The notes beneath the pieces are model-generated. The model was given only the letters and a program-made list of their open reading frames with translations. It was not told the DNA's origin and searched no databases. Source: Cardinalis cardinalis (lineage: Eukaryota > Chordata > Aves > Passeriformes > Cardinalidae). Taken from it: a DNA stretch of 64,000 bases. Positions 1 to 12,962 of the stretch are shown here, in pieces (the first letter of the stretch is position 1; each line of letters begins with the position of its first letter). Location: positions 17,425,877 through 17,489,876 of the forward strand of contig JACDOX010000003.1 of NCBI GenBank assembly GCA_014549065.1. The letters run 5' to 3'. The position numbers and the translations under genes are program-made.

Positions 1-496
1 TTTCTTTGGAACATGTACTGCTTTATCACCGTGGTTGGTTTTAAAGGAGTTTTCTGCAGTACACACTAGATAATGCTAAGTCAAAAAAAATAGAATTTTG
101 CATATATATTTAAAACCATTTTAGAGGCAACAGATTTATTTTTGCTCCTTCAGACTTAAACCATGTGTTTTGGGGTTAAATGTTAACAAGGGCTGTTTAG
201 AAAGAACAGAAATCCTGTGCAGCATTTTCTGGTGCTTATTGCCTGAAAGATAAACACCAGAGTCTTCTGACATGATACAGTCACTTTGCTTAGAAAGAAA
301 TATCATTACAGTAGTGACACACTGAACCTATAAATCATTTATAATCAGTGAGTTTCACTATGGATTCTTTTAAGAAATACCATCATCATGGTAAAAGACA
401 ATTCACTTAATCAAATAGACAGTGTGTGTTGCACCAAATCCAGGCTGTTAAACAGGTAGCCCTCACTTATTTCTCAAGGAGGAGAGAAAGGCAATC
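1..496. other. Non-coding AT-rich sequence
   Basis: No reading frame, RNA gene or repeat is recognisable here. The sequence is AT-rich with short homopolymer runs, as expected for intronic or intergenic vertebrate DNA. Confidence 0.6.
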
Positions 497-640
497 TGTT
501 TAATGCTCTGCCTGGGGAGTCAGGCAGTCTGGATTCTGTTCCCAGCTCAGACCTACACCATTAGTCAAGTCACATCATTGCTCTGCTCTTCATCCCACAT
601 TCTTAAATGAGATAATAACATTTCTCTTATTATTTGGTCC
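497..640 (+). repeat. MIR-like tRNA-derived SINE relic
   Basis: The block resembles a degraded MIR element read 5' to 3'. Near 510-545 there is a GGGGAGTCAGGCAG-type stretch followed by TTCCCAGCTC, matching the MIR region around the tRNA B-box remnant. AGTCAAGTCACAT follows near 562, like the conserved core and 3' segment that reads GGCAAGTCACTTAAC in MIR. Then come CTCTGCTCTTCATC and AAATGAGATAATAACA, like the MIR end with TGTAAAATGGGGATAATAA. Order and spacing fit, but identity is low and rests on memory of the consensus. MIR-family relics are known at low density in bird genomes. Confidence 0.5.
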
Positions 641-1913
641 CTTCCAAGTATAAGCTCACCATGACAGAAGCCCATTCCTGTTATATATGTCAGACTNCCC
701 CGTGCCTTGGATTTTGTTTGGGTTTTCTACATGATTCCTTGTTTTACTAATGACAATGGAATTCATTGCAGTATTCATTTTTAAGGCTAAAACTTACAAT
801 AAAGTCCCTAAAGCTGCCTAAATAAGAAAGTAGTAGATACCCATAAAAACAAGTGAAAAGAAAGAATTCAAACTTAGAGGAAAATTGCCCTCTTATCAGC
901 AAATTTATTCACTTTNTGTTGCAACTTGGCAGCCAAAAAGCATCAAAGAGAGGGACAGTAAATCAGTGTAATTATGATCTGGTTCTTCAGAACAATGAGG
1001 AAACATTTACTTTCAAAATTTAAAATGTTTAAATAAACTTCTGGGTTTTTTTTTTCTTTTTCTGCACCTGCTTACCTTTTGTTTCTTAGTTCATTTTGGT
1101 TATTTAGTTGTTTTTTCCTATTCTGCAGGGAGTTTTGCTTTTGCTAACAATAGCTCTCATTCAGGCCCCTTTTTTAATCCCTTCATGGTTACAAATATTA
1201 CAAACAAACACAAAGTTGTATTCACTCAAGAACACATTCTCAGAATTGTCTTCATCATCTGCTTTTCTTCAGAGCATGCCTACTTTTGCTTCATGTGAAC
1301 CCTAGTGAGGCCTTCCTGCCTACACTGAGAAGCTGTAAAGGATTGAGGACCCCTCAGGATACATGGGAATCCTAATTCTGCTTGCAGTTAATGGATCTCC
1401 ACTATGGATTCTGTCAGTGGCCTTAAGAAACATCAGAGTGAGCACACAAAAAATACTGGTGTCTTCATGGGCTAACACTCCCAGTGGGAAATCTCATTAA
1501 AATGAGTGGAAGCTCCAATTCAGATATTTCATTAGAGCCTTGTTCAGGGGATTGGTAGAGGTGTATACATCAGCTCTTTTTACAGCTGACACACTGTACA
1601 TAGCCAAAGCCAAAGCAGTGGAGCAGCACCTGATCTGTATTCTGGGCCAGCCACTCCATCAAGGATCAGCCCTGCAAGGCTTCAGCACAAAGCCACTCAC
1701 ACAGATTGTGGCTTTCAGGCAGGAAAAAGGGCTCATGTTGGTCCCTCTGTTGTGAGAATATTCATTCAGCTTCTCAGACTGCACAAGCACACAGGAAAGT
1801 TTAACTTTTGATTAAGAAAATGGGGTCAGTCCGCCTTCACAACTGGGATTTTCAGGTTGTAGTTGGACTNACTTTAGTTTATTTTTACTGCTTGCTCTGC
1901 TGTCCTACTGAGC
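641..1913. other. Non-coding sequence, nothing recognised
   Basis: Only short frames occur (for example 1108-1305 and 1540-1755), with no known motif. A plausible splice-acceptor-like tract, TTTTTTCCTATTCTGCAG, ends near 1128. No matching donor or conserved frame supports an exon. Confidence 0.5.
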
Positions 1914-2132
1914 CAGAATCACAGAANAATGNGGTTGGAAGAGATCTCTAAGATCATTGAGTCCAACCTATNCCCTNACACCTCAACTAGACTACAGCAC
2001 CAAGTGCCATGTCCAGTCTTTTTTTAAACACATCCAGAGATGGTGATTCTACCACCTCCCTGGGAAGAGCATTCCNGTACTTTATTATTCTTTCAGTGAA
2101 ATATTTTTTCCTAATNTCCAACCCATGCCNTC
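1914..2132 (-). mobile_element. CR1 LINE 3' end, 5'-truncated
   Basis: This is the 3' end of a chicken-repeat-1 (CR1) non-LTR retrotransposon on the minus strand. The low-coordinate edge carries the CR1 tail signature on the plus strand (AGAATCACAGAA, then GGTTGGAAGAGATCTCTAAG and TCATTGAGTCCAACC). The minus-strand translation of 1987-2115 reads through the C-terminus of CR1 ORF2. It contains RKKYFTERIIKY, then LPREVVESPSLDVFKKRLDM and a stop, which is the classic family ending. Homology stops near 2132, consistent with the usual CR1 5' truncation during target-primed reverse transcription. Seven Ns fall within about 200 bp, as expected where repeat copies map ambiguously. It is inactive. Confidence 0.93.
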
Positions 2133-5100
2133 CCTGCTCTGTGACTGAACAAGATTCCTGCCTCAAAGGGCACAAATTCCCTGTCTTTAGGGACTACAGC
2201 TTGGAGCAGGGAAGATTTGACTTTTGCCCTCTTGTGCCAATTTAAGCCCTGCCAATGTGACTTCACTGCCACACATAAAATATTAAATAGGAATTGAGAT
2301 GAGATCAGCACATAAAATGACAAGAGACAGCCCAGTGCAGGAACAAGTGAATTGGCCTGCTAGAAACTGGTTTTAAATATAAGCACAACAAATTTTCTTT
2401 GTTNAATATCAATCTAGGAAAAGGAGTTTTTTGTCTATGAAGCACAATTTCCTAACAGGATACTGTGTTTATCCCTTATTACCCCTGCCTTTCNCTGGTA
2501 TTTGCAGTTATAGATTACTGTATAGTGTGTGCTCCACACTGGGAAAATTCAATCAGAAAGGAAAAAATGACAAAAGCTAAAATCAGCCACAAATCCAAAA
2601 ACAATGGTTGCATAAAAATTGTTGGAATTTGTTTTCTGTAGCAATAAAATCATTAGCTTCTCTTCCAAAACTTAGAATACAAACCAAGAACCACAAAAAC
2701 AGAGTGCAATAAATACNACAGAAGAAAAATCTAATTCTGGGGAAAAAGAATTCTACCTAATGCAATGAAGAATTTGAGAGCAGCACATTTTCTAATAAAC
2801 AGCTGTACCTCAGGATAACTTGGTGAACTCTAGTAGATTCCAAATTTAATGTCATTTTTAGACCATGACTGGTCTGTTCTATTAAGTCTCCAGAGTGAGG
2901 AAACAGAGCATGAAAAGGCAAAGGAAGGAACTGTTCCTTCCACAGATTAAATTCTGTGTCTGCAACTAGAAAGAAGATTTAACTCTCTCCCCAGCTTCTG
3001 CATTGCCTTTTCACCTGCCCTACATTTACATTTTTTAAAAAATAGGAAAATATGCCACAATAGTTAAAAACCTAAAGAAACAAAAGATATTCATAAAACT
3101 TGGTCTGTTCTATTTGGGAAGTTTTGGGAAGTATGTACAGACTGGTTTAATGTTGCAGCACCACTGACTTCTGAAAATTAACTTCCAGTTTAAAATGTAA
3201 GTTTGTATCTGTCATAAGAAAGTTGACAANATTATTTGAATTTAAACCTACATTATGAATTCTAAATTATTTGCTCAGCCTTCCTAATGAAGGAGAAGGT
3301 GTCATTTTCTCTATAAATGATATTTTAATGGAAAATTACTCTATATTAATATTAATCATGGTTATTTTTAAGGCTGCAGAAAATGTAAAATATATACTTC
3401 ACTGACAGTAAACTTCTGTAATAAACAGTTCTGAATGAAAAAGATTTCCCTTTATTTTTGTCACAAGTCAGACCAAACCTGCGTCCTGTGAAAGTTGTAC
3501 TTACTTTGAATAAATTCATTAATTTCAGGAAATTTTTGCTCAAATAGTAGGATTTTCGTGATAGCAAAAATAAAGACAAATGTTGCAATATTTTCACATA
3601 TTTGGTTGGACCAAATATTTTTTTCCTAATCTTAATGTGAAAAATGCCTTTAACATTGAAATGATGCAAATAGTCAAATGAACTTCTAGTAAGCCTAGAA
3701 AAATTAAAATGTTAATATATAATTTAGAACACTGGAAAGACAGATTTTCTGAAACAAGAGTTCAAAGAAAATCTCTAGAGTCAAGAGAATTTTATGGAGG
3801 AAACGTTTCTTCCCTTGTCTTTAGCACAAGATCTATACATACTTTGGGCAATCTCAAAAACTACCCTGTGATGATAATTTATGCTAAAAGTACAAGTGGC
3901 ATGGGAAACTCTCCTCTTTTTTTCTATGAAGTACAGAAATTAATAAAAGCACTTTAAGAAGGGTAAATCATNTATGGGTGTATGTTGGTAGAGAAAGATA
4001 GAGAGCCTGGGGCGNGATGCAGAAAAACTTTGCTGGAGAAATAATTTGATAAAGAAGTTTTGATTAGATTGATTCCCTTGGTATGTTTAAAACTTAATAT
4101 AGTTAAGACTCATGCTTGTCCTGAATCAATTGCAGCTGAGGTTAACATGATTTTAAGTCCACATGTAACAAGAAGTGCTAGAAACAGAGGAATACAAAAT
4201 CCCAGAAAGTGACTGAAAAATGCTAATTGTGTGCAAGCCAATGTAGGCAGGGATTTGTTAATACCCCTGCAAGAGGGCTGTACAGCNGAAATTGCAGGAA
4301 AGGAACTGGCACAAGAGGAAAATAAATCAAAGGCTAAACAAAACCTTTACATAGAAGAAAAAAAAGAAATCAATCTAGAAGCTGTCAAGGAACTTGGAGA
4401 ATGTAATGTACTGAATGAGGCAATGGCACAAGGAAACAAATGTGGAAAGAGATAAGAAAAGTGATGAGAATGCAATAGGAAAAGCGTCGAAGAGTGACAT
4501 AACTGATGAAGTAAAACAAGAAAACATGGGCAATAGGATGGGACATATGTCAGCTGTGAGATCATCAGGGAATGCTGCAGATCCTTTTCATAGCAAGAAG
4601 GAGCCTGCCCCAAAAGCCAAGATTTCCACTGCTTCTCATCTAAGTTCAGTCACATACATTGTATGTATTTGTCAAAATACCTGAGAAGTGGTNCTCTCCA
4701 ATTACATGACAATTATCACACCTTAATGGAAGTCTCTGCATTCTGAGTAAGTGATTAGTTATTTAGAAACAGAAATATCATCAAGAAGGAAAAGTTTAGG
4801 ATTTAGTTTGGGATGAAGAGCTGCTACTGGTGTTTTATAAAGCCAGAACAAACCAAATAACATCAAGAACATGACAGTTTCAATGTATTTAAACTGTGTG
4901 GAGTCAAGTCATTCCAATTTCAAGCTGAGGTAGGAAATACTCACTTTTCTTGCTGAAATCTGAGGGGTTTGTACATTGACACAAGTGACAGGTTTCTGTG
5001 TCCAGCTCCAGAACATCCGCAGTTAGAGCAGCTCACTTTCAACACAGTGGTCACCTAACAAAAATTAGGAATAAGAAATTAAATGTTTTTTTCCTAATCT

Positions 5101-6194
5101 CTGACATTTGGCTTTTATTCTGTAATTTTTTCAAGATGTTTTTATTTTGTGGCAGGTTTTCCTTATGGCTAGAGTCTACTTTGAGAACTTAATTCTCAGG
5201 CAGAACTAGTGCCATGATCACTTTAGCCTTGACACATGTAAGCTAGGACTAAAAGCAAGTCTCAATGTTTTTATCTCCTCTGAAATATCATTGTAATTTT
5301 TTACTTTGAGCTAAAAGGCTAATTTAGAGATGTGAAGACTTACTTCTGCTTGTTTTATTTCCAATGAGATTAACTTTGACATGCATATGCATCCCCATAA
5401 TCCTGTGTAATAGAGCTCCAGATTAGTCCTGAAGTTTTGTTAATACATATCATTTGTCATNCAATAAATACAATGGTGTTTTGGAAGGAGAAAGGCTACT
5501 GCTTGGCTTTGTTTAAAAGTCAGAAGTAATACCAGACAATTTCAATTGTCTTCAAAGCAAGCAGAGTTCCTTCAGACAAGAGTTAAGAATAGTAGATGAA
5601 AAAGACAGTGGAATTGGAAGTCAGCAAAAAAGGCAGAGTAATGAAAAGCGCATTTAATTTGCAGAACAGCAAATTATTTCAAGCCACAGAAACCTTTTTT
5701 TTAATAATTAGTATTTTATACATTGAAAATGTATAAAAATAGTTCCATTCATTAAAAATGGTTGGCTGAATTGAATTTAATAAAGTAATATATTATTTTC
5801 TTTTAACACTTGGAACTATGCCTTGACATTGTCTTGACATATCATGTGCAAATGATATGTTTGTTCATGTTGTTGGGCTTACTGATGAAAACAACACAAG
5901 CCATCACTTCCAACTCTGCAAGCACCCCAAGATCTGAAACTCCAGCTGTGTGCAGCCTCTTCAGCCCTAGTAAAGGTGCTGAAGATAAAAATGTTTTTCA
6001 TAGGAATATCCCCAGTCTGTTCTGATTGCTAACACTGTAGATTCCAATAAAAATAACAAAATCTGAACAACTATCAGCTGATATTTGGCACTAGAGTGAG
6101 CTACATTAGAACCAATTTCATATTTGCTCCGCCCTGCATTACCTTGGATTCACACAACACATACTGCTCTGTGTAACTGCATTATTTTATAGAT
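2133..6194. other. Non-coding AT-rich sequence
   Basis: No gene or repeat is recognised. The 105-codon minus frame at 3352-3669 and the overlapping plus frames at 4231-4684 have AT-driven composition (Lys, Ile, Phe, Asn rich) and no known domain. I read them as chance frames. The stretch directly upstream of the CR1 edge (2133-2320) does not match CR1. Confidence 0.5.

Positions 6195-6266
<72 letters not shown>
6195..6266. repeat. (GATA)18 tetranucleotide microsatellite
   Basis: There are eighteen uninterrupted GATA units over 72 bp. A slightly imperfect AGAT leads in at 6191-6194 and ATATC follows. Perfect tracts of this length are normally length-polymorphic in vertebrates. The assembled length may be approximate because short reads compress such tracts. 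Confidence 0.97.
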
Positions 6267-9200
6267 TCAGCACAGGCCTACAGCAGAGAAGAGATAAATT
6301 TAAAGACCTGAGATGGGAAGTCAATTATTTTTAAAGTATAATTATTCTTATTGTCTGGTGTTTGATAGGTGGAGGAGCTCCCAGTATTAGATAGACATTA
6401 AAGCATTGGCATGAAATTAAGTTTCATTAAAATGCTTTTATTTTAAAGATATGCTCTGTGTCCTTTACCAACTATTAAAACAAAAAAACAAGNGTTATGC
6501 TGCATTTATCATCATTTGTGGTAGAGAGTAAATAGGAAAGCAGGTGGTACTGGTGAAGAGAAAGTCAAAGCTGAAAAATGTTGTTAAAGATTCTTAGCAA
6601 AGGTATGTTTAAAGAAAAAAAGGGCTTAAAAACTTCATATCCACAGACTCATTTAAGTGCCAGGGCAATTTGCACCAAATGGACAACTGAATGTACAAAA
6701 TCAATATGATGGGAAAGGTACTGAATAACAGTGGGCCTAAAAAATGAAATAATGTTCTCATATTCCTCCCACACACTTACATAGGAAGCTGAACTGAAAT
6801 TTCCCATAAAACCCCCCACATTATATTTGCGAGCTGAATCATAAAGACTTAATTGCATTACAATGAGTATAATTAATAAAATCCGCATATTATCTAATTT
6901 CCTAGTAAGCCTCAGTGTGCAATAATGAAATAAAATGCTAAGACAAGCAAAGGAATCTGTAAGAGCTCCAATTCCAAGATTCCCATTAGCAATTTGAGTG
7001 CCTTCTGCAGTTTATTGCCTCAGCAAGAGCTCCTCCTGCTCTAACAGTAGCTGTAAGTTACAAAGCATGGCTTTCTACATGCCTTTCCATCCTCAGAACC
7101 TCACATGCTCAAAATAGGTTTTTTATGTCACAGTAAAATCATTATTTGCAAACTTAAGGACATCTTCTAATCAGAACTTCTGCTGGCAAACCTTAAGGCC
7201 NTTTTTGTTGGAACCAAGTAATCAGGGCATAACATACTAGTCACTATTGTGACTAGAGCCAAAGCAACTTTGAACAAGGAATTATTAAAAAAAAATTTAC
7301 TGCCTACAAGAAACTTGGGGGATTTATTTTTCTGTAATGCATAACATAATACATTGCCTTGAGTTAAGTAGAACAATTAATTATTTTTGATTTCCAGTGG
7401 CATTCAAACCCTCTCTACATNTTCTAGGAAACAAACAAATTTTAAAAATTTGGTCAGTTTTTCTCATGAAGAATGTATAGCAATTACTCTCCACAAGAAC
7501 TTCTAAAGGTAGTTTCCATCAAAAAATCAGGTTTCCTAATAACTGCATTATGCCAACCACTTTGGTGATTCTAAGATTAGGACAAGGCTAGCAGTGNCTC
7601 TGAGATTTAAGCCATATGATATTAGCTTTTACAGCAGAAATATAATTTAGTTGTCTAGTTGGAAAGAAATATGGCTGTANCTTCTGAATAGGATCTGGTT
7701 GCAGACAAAATCTGTAATTTCATCTTCACTTTAAAAAAATAAGTACACTGTAATATTTCCTAGGTGTGTCCCACAGGGAAAACAGAGTGATAAAATACAT
7801 TCTTTTCTTGTCATTAGGTTTACATCTGAAAAAANCAGAAATGTTCTTGTAGTCATTGTCCCATTGTATCTCTGCTGGATCAGATAAAGTGGGCATGTTC
7901 TTTCTGCCTTTGAAGTTCCACCACTCATCTCAGTGATAGAGGGATTTGAGCTGTTTATTTAGACAGCCTCCAAACAAAGAGCTTGAAAGGCATTGTANGT
8001 AGTTTATGCAGTAATATCCACCCTTCATTTATAAGTACAAGATATCTTGTTCTGTTATGAAAGAACATGAATTAATAGAATGATCACTGAAAAGCTCACA
8101 ATCATAAGATCTTTACCATTAGANTGCATTGTTTCTTATCAGCAGTTTTTTCCTGTCCCATGGGAACACTGTTTAAATTTAAACAACTAGCCATTGAATA
8201 ACCATGGCAGGGGTTTTTAAGATACATTAGAATTCCTATTCTTCCTAAAGGCGTTAAAATTTTGCTGAGACACAGCATCCTGGGGAAAAGAAAATCTGAT
8301 TTATTTTATTAAAGAAAAGGCAAAGTGGCTCAATAAGTTATCTAAGTCTGGTATCAGCTGATCCTCAATAGTACTTAAAATTGTAACACAAGTCTGGCCA
8401 AAATGAATGTGTGGGAACTCACTCATTTAACAAATATAAGGAAATGAACTTCTTTGCTGTAAACTTCCTACAGTTCCCCCTTTCTTTCTCAGTCCCATTT
8501 GAGTCTCCACCTTCGGCACCACCGCCTAAAGGGATTTTCCTATCTCTGCACACATATTCTCTTGAAAATCCAATGATGGAAAAATTGCAGGGCTCACCCA
8601 CCAGGTGTTGATGCTGTCAGGATGTGGAAAAAAAATATTGCACAGCCTTATGAAGAAAAGTGGTGGAAATGTTCCTTGGGTAAANCAAATTTAAATGTTC
8701 TGTCAAATCTACTTTTGCAGTATGAAGAATTTGTGTACACAAACTGAGCTCACAAAACCCTCACCAAACTCCAATTTTATGAAATAAAAATTTAGGTGAA
8801 AATCCTGAGTAATTAGAATGCTCCTGTTGTCTTAATTGTACTCCAGGATTTGTTGTATTTAAGACAAGTTTGTACTAATGGGAAGTTTAAAACTTGGAAA
8901 GAAATTTATCAGCATAACTGCATATATACTCTCTCCTGATATGAAATATNTTAGGGATTATTATGTTTTTTCTCTTTAGTAATGTTTATTACTCTAACTT
9001 GAAATAGATTTGGGCTCCCAAAGCACCTGAAATACTGAACTTTGATTACATGCATGTGANTACCTTCCAAATATAACTCCCAATTGCTGTTGAAGGTGGG
9101 AAGAAGGGAGAGGAAATCTCCTCTGACAATTATAACATTAACCAATAAAAAAAATTTAAAAACTGTAAATTGTAACCTACTTTGAAATGCTCAGGTAGTC

Positions 9201-9887
9201 AACAAACCATCCACAAAAGAAAAGAAAAATCTTTACAGAGTTTGAGATGATATAAAATAGCAGCAGTTCCCAATTTTATTTACCTGTGTTTATTGTNACC
9301 AGAAGGATGACTGTGCTCATAAGAAGGAAACTAAAGCTGCCTCTCTGGGCTTTGTCCTCCTCTCACTTGGACTTGTGTGAGCAGAAATAAATGTATTACA
9401 GAATCATGAAGTCTCCAAATCACATGTTCACCACACCTCAGACTAAAGATTCTATTATGAAAAACATAACTTCTCTTGGTTAATTACATAGACATCTTAG
9501 GAAGGGAAGTGTTGGGGAGGTGGGAGGAAATTGGGGTTTTCTTCTGTTTTCCTTTGATATATTGGAAAATAATACATGATTTGTCACCAAGAACTACCTA
9601 TTCTTTTGTCTCAATTAGTAAAGCAATTTACAGTACTAAATGAGCAACTGTAAACTGTAACACAAAAGAAGAAACCTCAGAGACAGACTTTAGCAACCTG
9701 ATATCCTGCAATGTGTTTTGGAACCTAATTTTATCCTGTGTGAATGCGTGTTAGGGGAGAAGCCACTGCCTAAACATTCCTAGACCATTCAAGAGGCCTT
9801 TTCTTTGAGGTATTAACAAGCCAACCTATTCTCAAATATGAATATAAAAGCATTGCCCTGCTNCGAACACCAATCCTGGTTACAGCA
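6267..9887. other. Non-coding AT-rich sequence
   Basis: No coding, RNA or repeat feature is recognised. Short frames at 6649-6888, 7167-7376 and 8411-8611 have no known motif, and some overlap on both strands. Single Ns are scattered throughout. Confidence 0.5.
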
Positions 9888-10076
9888 GTGCACACTGAAC
9901 CCAAAGGCACTGTGAAATTCTGGTTTTGTGCCTCTGAGCTGTGCTGGTCACAGGACAGACGTGGTGGCCCATTTGTGTCATTGCACAGCCCCAGTCACTG
10001 GACACAGCTGGGGCTCTCTACTGGCTTTGCACAATGCACTGCCTGTGTTATTTTGATTTCTTTTCACCTTTCACAG

Positions 10077-10120
10077 TTTTACGTGGAACACAAGCCTAAT
10101 GACCCCTCCACCCGAGCCAG
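10077..10120 (+). other. Candidate 44-bp exon (unassigned)
   Basis: A pyrimidine-rich acceptor (TTCTTTTCACCTTTCACAG) ends at 10076. An acceptable donor, CCAG|GTATTT, starts at 10121. The 44 bp between read FYVEHKPNDPSTRA in a frame also open upstream. Third positions are GC-rich and CpGs are retained, unlike the AT-rich surroundings. Its length is not a multiple of three. Directly downstream is a TAATTA-rich stretch (10121-10330) of the kind often seen beside regulated exons or in conserved non-coding elements. I do not recognise the peptide. It may be an exon of a gene spanning this window, or chance. Confidence 0.25.
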
Positions 10121-10330
10121 GTATTTCCTGGTAATTAATTAATGGCAGTTAAGGGATTTTAGATTTTCTGTTGGCACTCAACTTAATGAATTATCCACCA
10201 TCAGGAAATACCCTCCCTACTTGTCCTATCTGCCAAATCACTAATTAAGCATCTAATGGTGAAAAGCAAACAACATTTTTATGTTGTTATTTTCATGCAT
10301 TTCAATTAAATTAATCAATTAAATCCTGTG
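10121..10330. promoter_or_regulatory. Homeodomain-site-rich AT block, possible conserved element
   Basis: The stretch has overlapping TAATTAATTAA near 10131, CTAATTAAGC near 10240 and ATTAAATTAATCAATTAAAT near 10305. These are core sites for homeodomain proteins. Such clusters occur in developmental enhancers but also arise by chance in AT-rich DNA. Function is inferred from motif density only. Confidence 0.2.
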
Positions 10331-12900
10331 GTGCCTAAAATCTGAACAATAGACAATTTGCACTNTGTAGCAGGGACCATTTTTATTGGTGGAAATAGAA
10401 TATAAAATAACANAAAAACATAAATGAGGTTTATAATTTTAACCCATCGAATAAAAGAGATGGGTGACTGCCTACAATGCCTGTCTTTATTAAATTAACT
10501 ATTCACTATGGGTATGTATAATATACTCATAAATATTACTTATATCCAGCTTCTCACAATAATTTTACGGCTGATGGAAGATGCTAAAAGGCCAAAAATT
10601 TAACTGAAAATATTCAGGAGTTTGATTTTTATTTGATGAATATAGAGAAAGATGTAAAGAAAATGAGACAAAAGAGAGAAAGGAAGGAAGTAAGGAGAGG
10701 AGGAGTGTAGGGAAAGTGTTGAAATTTGTCTCATTTTGAGGAACTAAATTCACAAAACTATTTTAAAATATGAAAGCAAAGTGTTGCTGTTTACCTTGCA
10801 CATTACAACTCAAAGATCAAATGGCACAGCCAGAATATTTGGGACCTCAGGTCAGTGTCTCTCAGTACATGAGTCAGAACAAACATGTCAATAAAATAAT
10901 CCTCTTGAGCTGTTGGTGTCCTACAGGAGATTCTTATACTCTGCAGTACACACTCAGAGAAGCAATCCCTCCTGAAGAAATTATTCTATTTTAGATAAAA
11001 TGAAAATACATTCATTACACCAAAGAATGAAAGCAGGAGCATTAATGCAGACACAGNATCTTAGGCACCCCAACTAGCCCATCAACATCTTGCGTACCAC
11101 GTTGAAGACAGAAGGAAATGCCCCTGACTGCTTGGTTTTGAGCAGCATCTTCATTTCTATTGCAGCTGGTAAAACTGGACATTAAAAAAGATAGAAACTT
11201 GAACAAAACATTAACATTTTTGGGAAATAAGCTTGCTTTTTTTTTTGTTAAATATTAAAAAAAAATCTTTCACGAAAACAGAATCAGTCCTTATTTTTAC
11301 AGCCCATTCACTTAAAGGAAGCTACTCTCAGGTCTCTCTTGTAAATGTCCAGCCCACTTTACTTAGGCCCTGTATTTATGTCTCCTGCAGAGATCAAACC
11401 TAGTCTTAATTCTGATTGCACAAGAGACGTGCTCAGCCATGCTGGGCACTGGGTGAGAAAATCCTCAAACCTTCTTTGGATTTTCTTACGACCTTCCAGT
11501 CTCTTTCACAAATGTGAGGCTCTTGAGAATGTTCAGCTTGACAAGCCTTAGCGCCAATGATCACCTGACATCAGCAGCAGAGCAAGAACAATGGGAGCAG
11601 TTTCCGGGAATGCTGAGGAAGCCTTTGTTTGGATTATCCCTTGGTGCAGTGGCTGCCATGGCACAGCATCTTAAGCAATAGGTAATTGCTCATTTTTAGC
11701 CTCTTTAGTTCTCTACAGTGTCCTTACAAGAAATGAAGCTTTCATAGCCTTAAAGCAGACACCGTCTCTTGCTTCAGCATAAGCTTGGCTTACACNAAAT
11801 CAAGTGTTATAAGAGAAGTTAAAGAAAGAGGTATATTTTATACATTCTTTTGAAAAATGGATAAGAATTAGATTTATCAAACATTACTCATTTCGCTTAG
11901 TTATCCAACATTTCAAAAAGTGATATCTCCGGCTAGAAAAAGTACACTTTTTTATAAGACTGCCTTAATTAATGGTAAAAAATACTTTCTAAGCACAAAT
12001 CACGTGTTCTTTACATGCTTAATTAGTAGGAGCCTGCAACAGTGCCTAGGCAGTCAGTCAAAGACCTTGAAATGAAGGCACTTAATGAACCAAAGCTTTT
12101 GTTGTTTTCATCAAGTTTAATAGGTTTTTCAAGTTGCAAAGGAAAAAAAATGAGAGGTTGACAGAACATAGAATTCCATTTCTTTTAAATAATTTTCATC
12201 TTTCCAGAGAGATTTTCAAAAGCTGTTGACAAGGCACTTTTTACATTTCAGCTGAAATAGAAGACAAACTTCCTTTCAGCTTCAGTAGCAGTGTACTTTT
12301 ATTAACCCTAAATTCTCTTCAATATTCTGCCTGTAATTTTATATTTGTNCCTTGGCTGCAGGTCAAGCAATGTTTTGCAGCTGCAGTAACAAAACTTCTG
12401 ACTCAGTGGAATCGAATCTTTTGGGGCCAGCAGGTACTTAGCACATGTACTGTAATAAGTGCCAATATATGTTAAGAAACAAAGTTGATATATAGGATAT
12501 ACTAATATTTAGCAATTTTACACTATAAAGACTAATAGGCATAAATATTAGATTGGACTGCAGTTAATTTTTCTGTTAAAATGAATTCCTGTGNTTTATT
12601 CTAGAGTAACTGAACCCCAGAAAATGCCTTTCTCAGAACTTCTTTTCCTGTCAAAAGTCTGCATCCATCTAGTTTTTTTAAGAACCTTCTAGATAAAAAG
12701 TTTCACATTTAAAACCACCACATGAAAGTAAAACTACAATTAACAGAAGCCAAGTTTTAAATTATTCTAGAACTCTACATGCTTCTAAATGAAAGTTCTT
12801 ACTTTCAAATGTATTGGAATTCCTTTTTGAGCACTTTTTTTTTNATGCACACCAAGCAGCAAGGTTTTATTTAAAGCATTTTTATTANTAGGTACTCTAC
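10331..12900. other. Non-coding sequence with a purine-rich tract
   Basis: No gene is recognised. About 10640-10715 is strongly purine-rich on the plus strand (GAGAAAGGAAGGAAGTAAGG). This explains the Leu/Ser/Phe-rich minus frame at 10565-10753. A stretch near 12000-12120 has mixed composition without low complexity and could be constrained, but nothing here proves it. Confidence 0.45.
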
Positions 12901-12962
12901 TACTCATTATGATGATTCATACTATCATTATGATATTATGATTATCATGTTATTATGATTCA
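12901..12962. repeat. Degenerate ATTATGAT simple repeat
   Basis: The motif ATTATGAT and close variants (CATTATGAT, GATATTATGATT, GTTATTATGATT) recur about six times over roughly 60 bp. It is an imperfect, probably old simple-sequence tract with no visible function. Confidence 0.75.

Noticed and set aside
4231..4684. Lys/Glu-rich overlapping plus frames that look like a charged coiled-coil protein
   Set aside because: AT-rich composition gives Lys, Glu and Asn codons. The frames overlap each other and a minus-strand frame, with no homology recognised.
9395..9420. ACAGAATCATGAAG as another CR1 tail
   Set aside because: Only about a dozen bases match and the required GGTTGGAAG and following motifs are absent.
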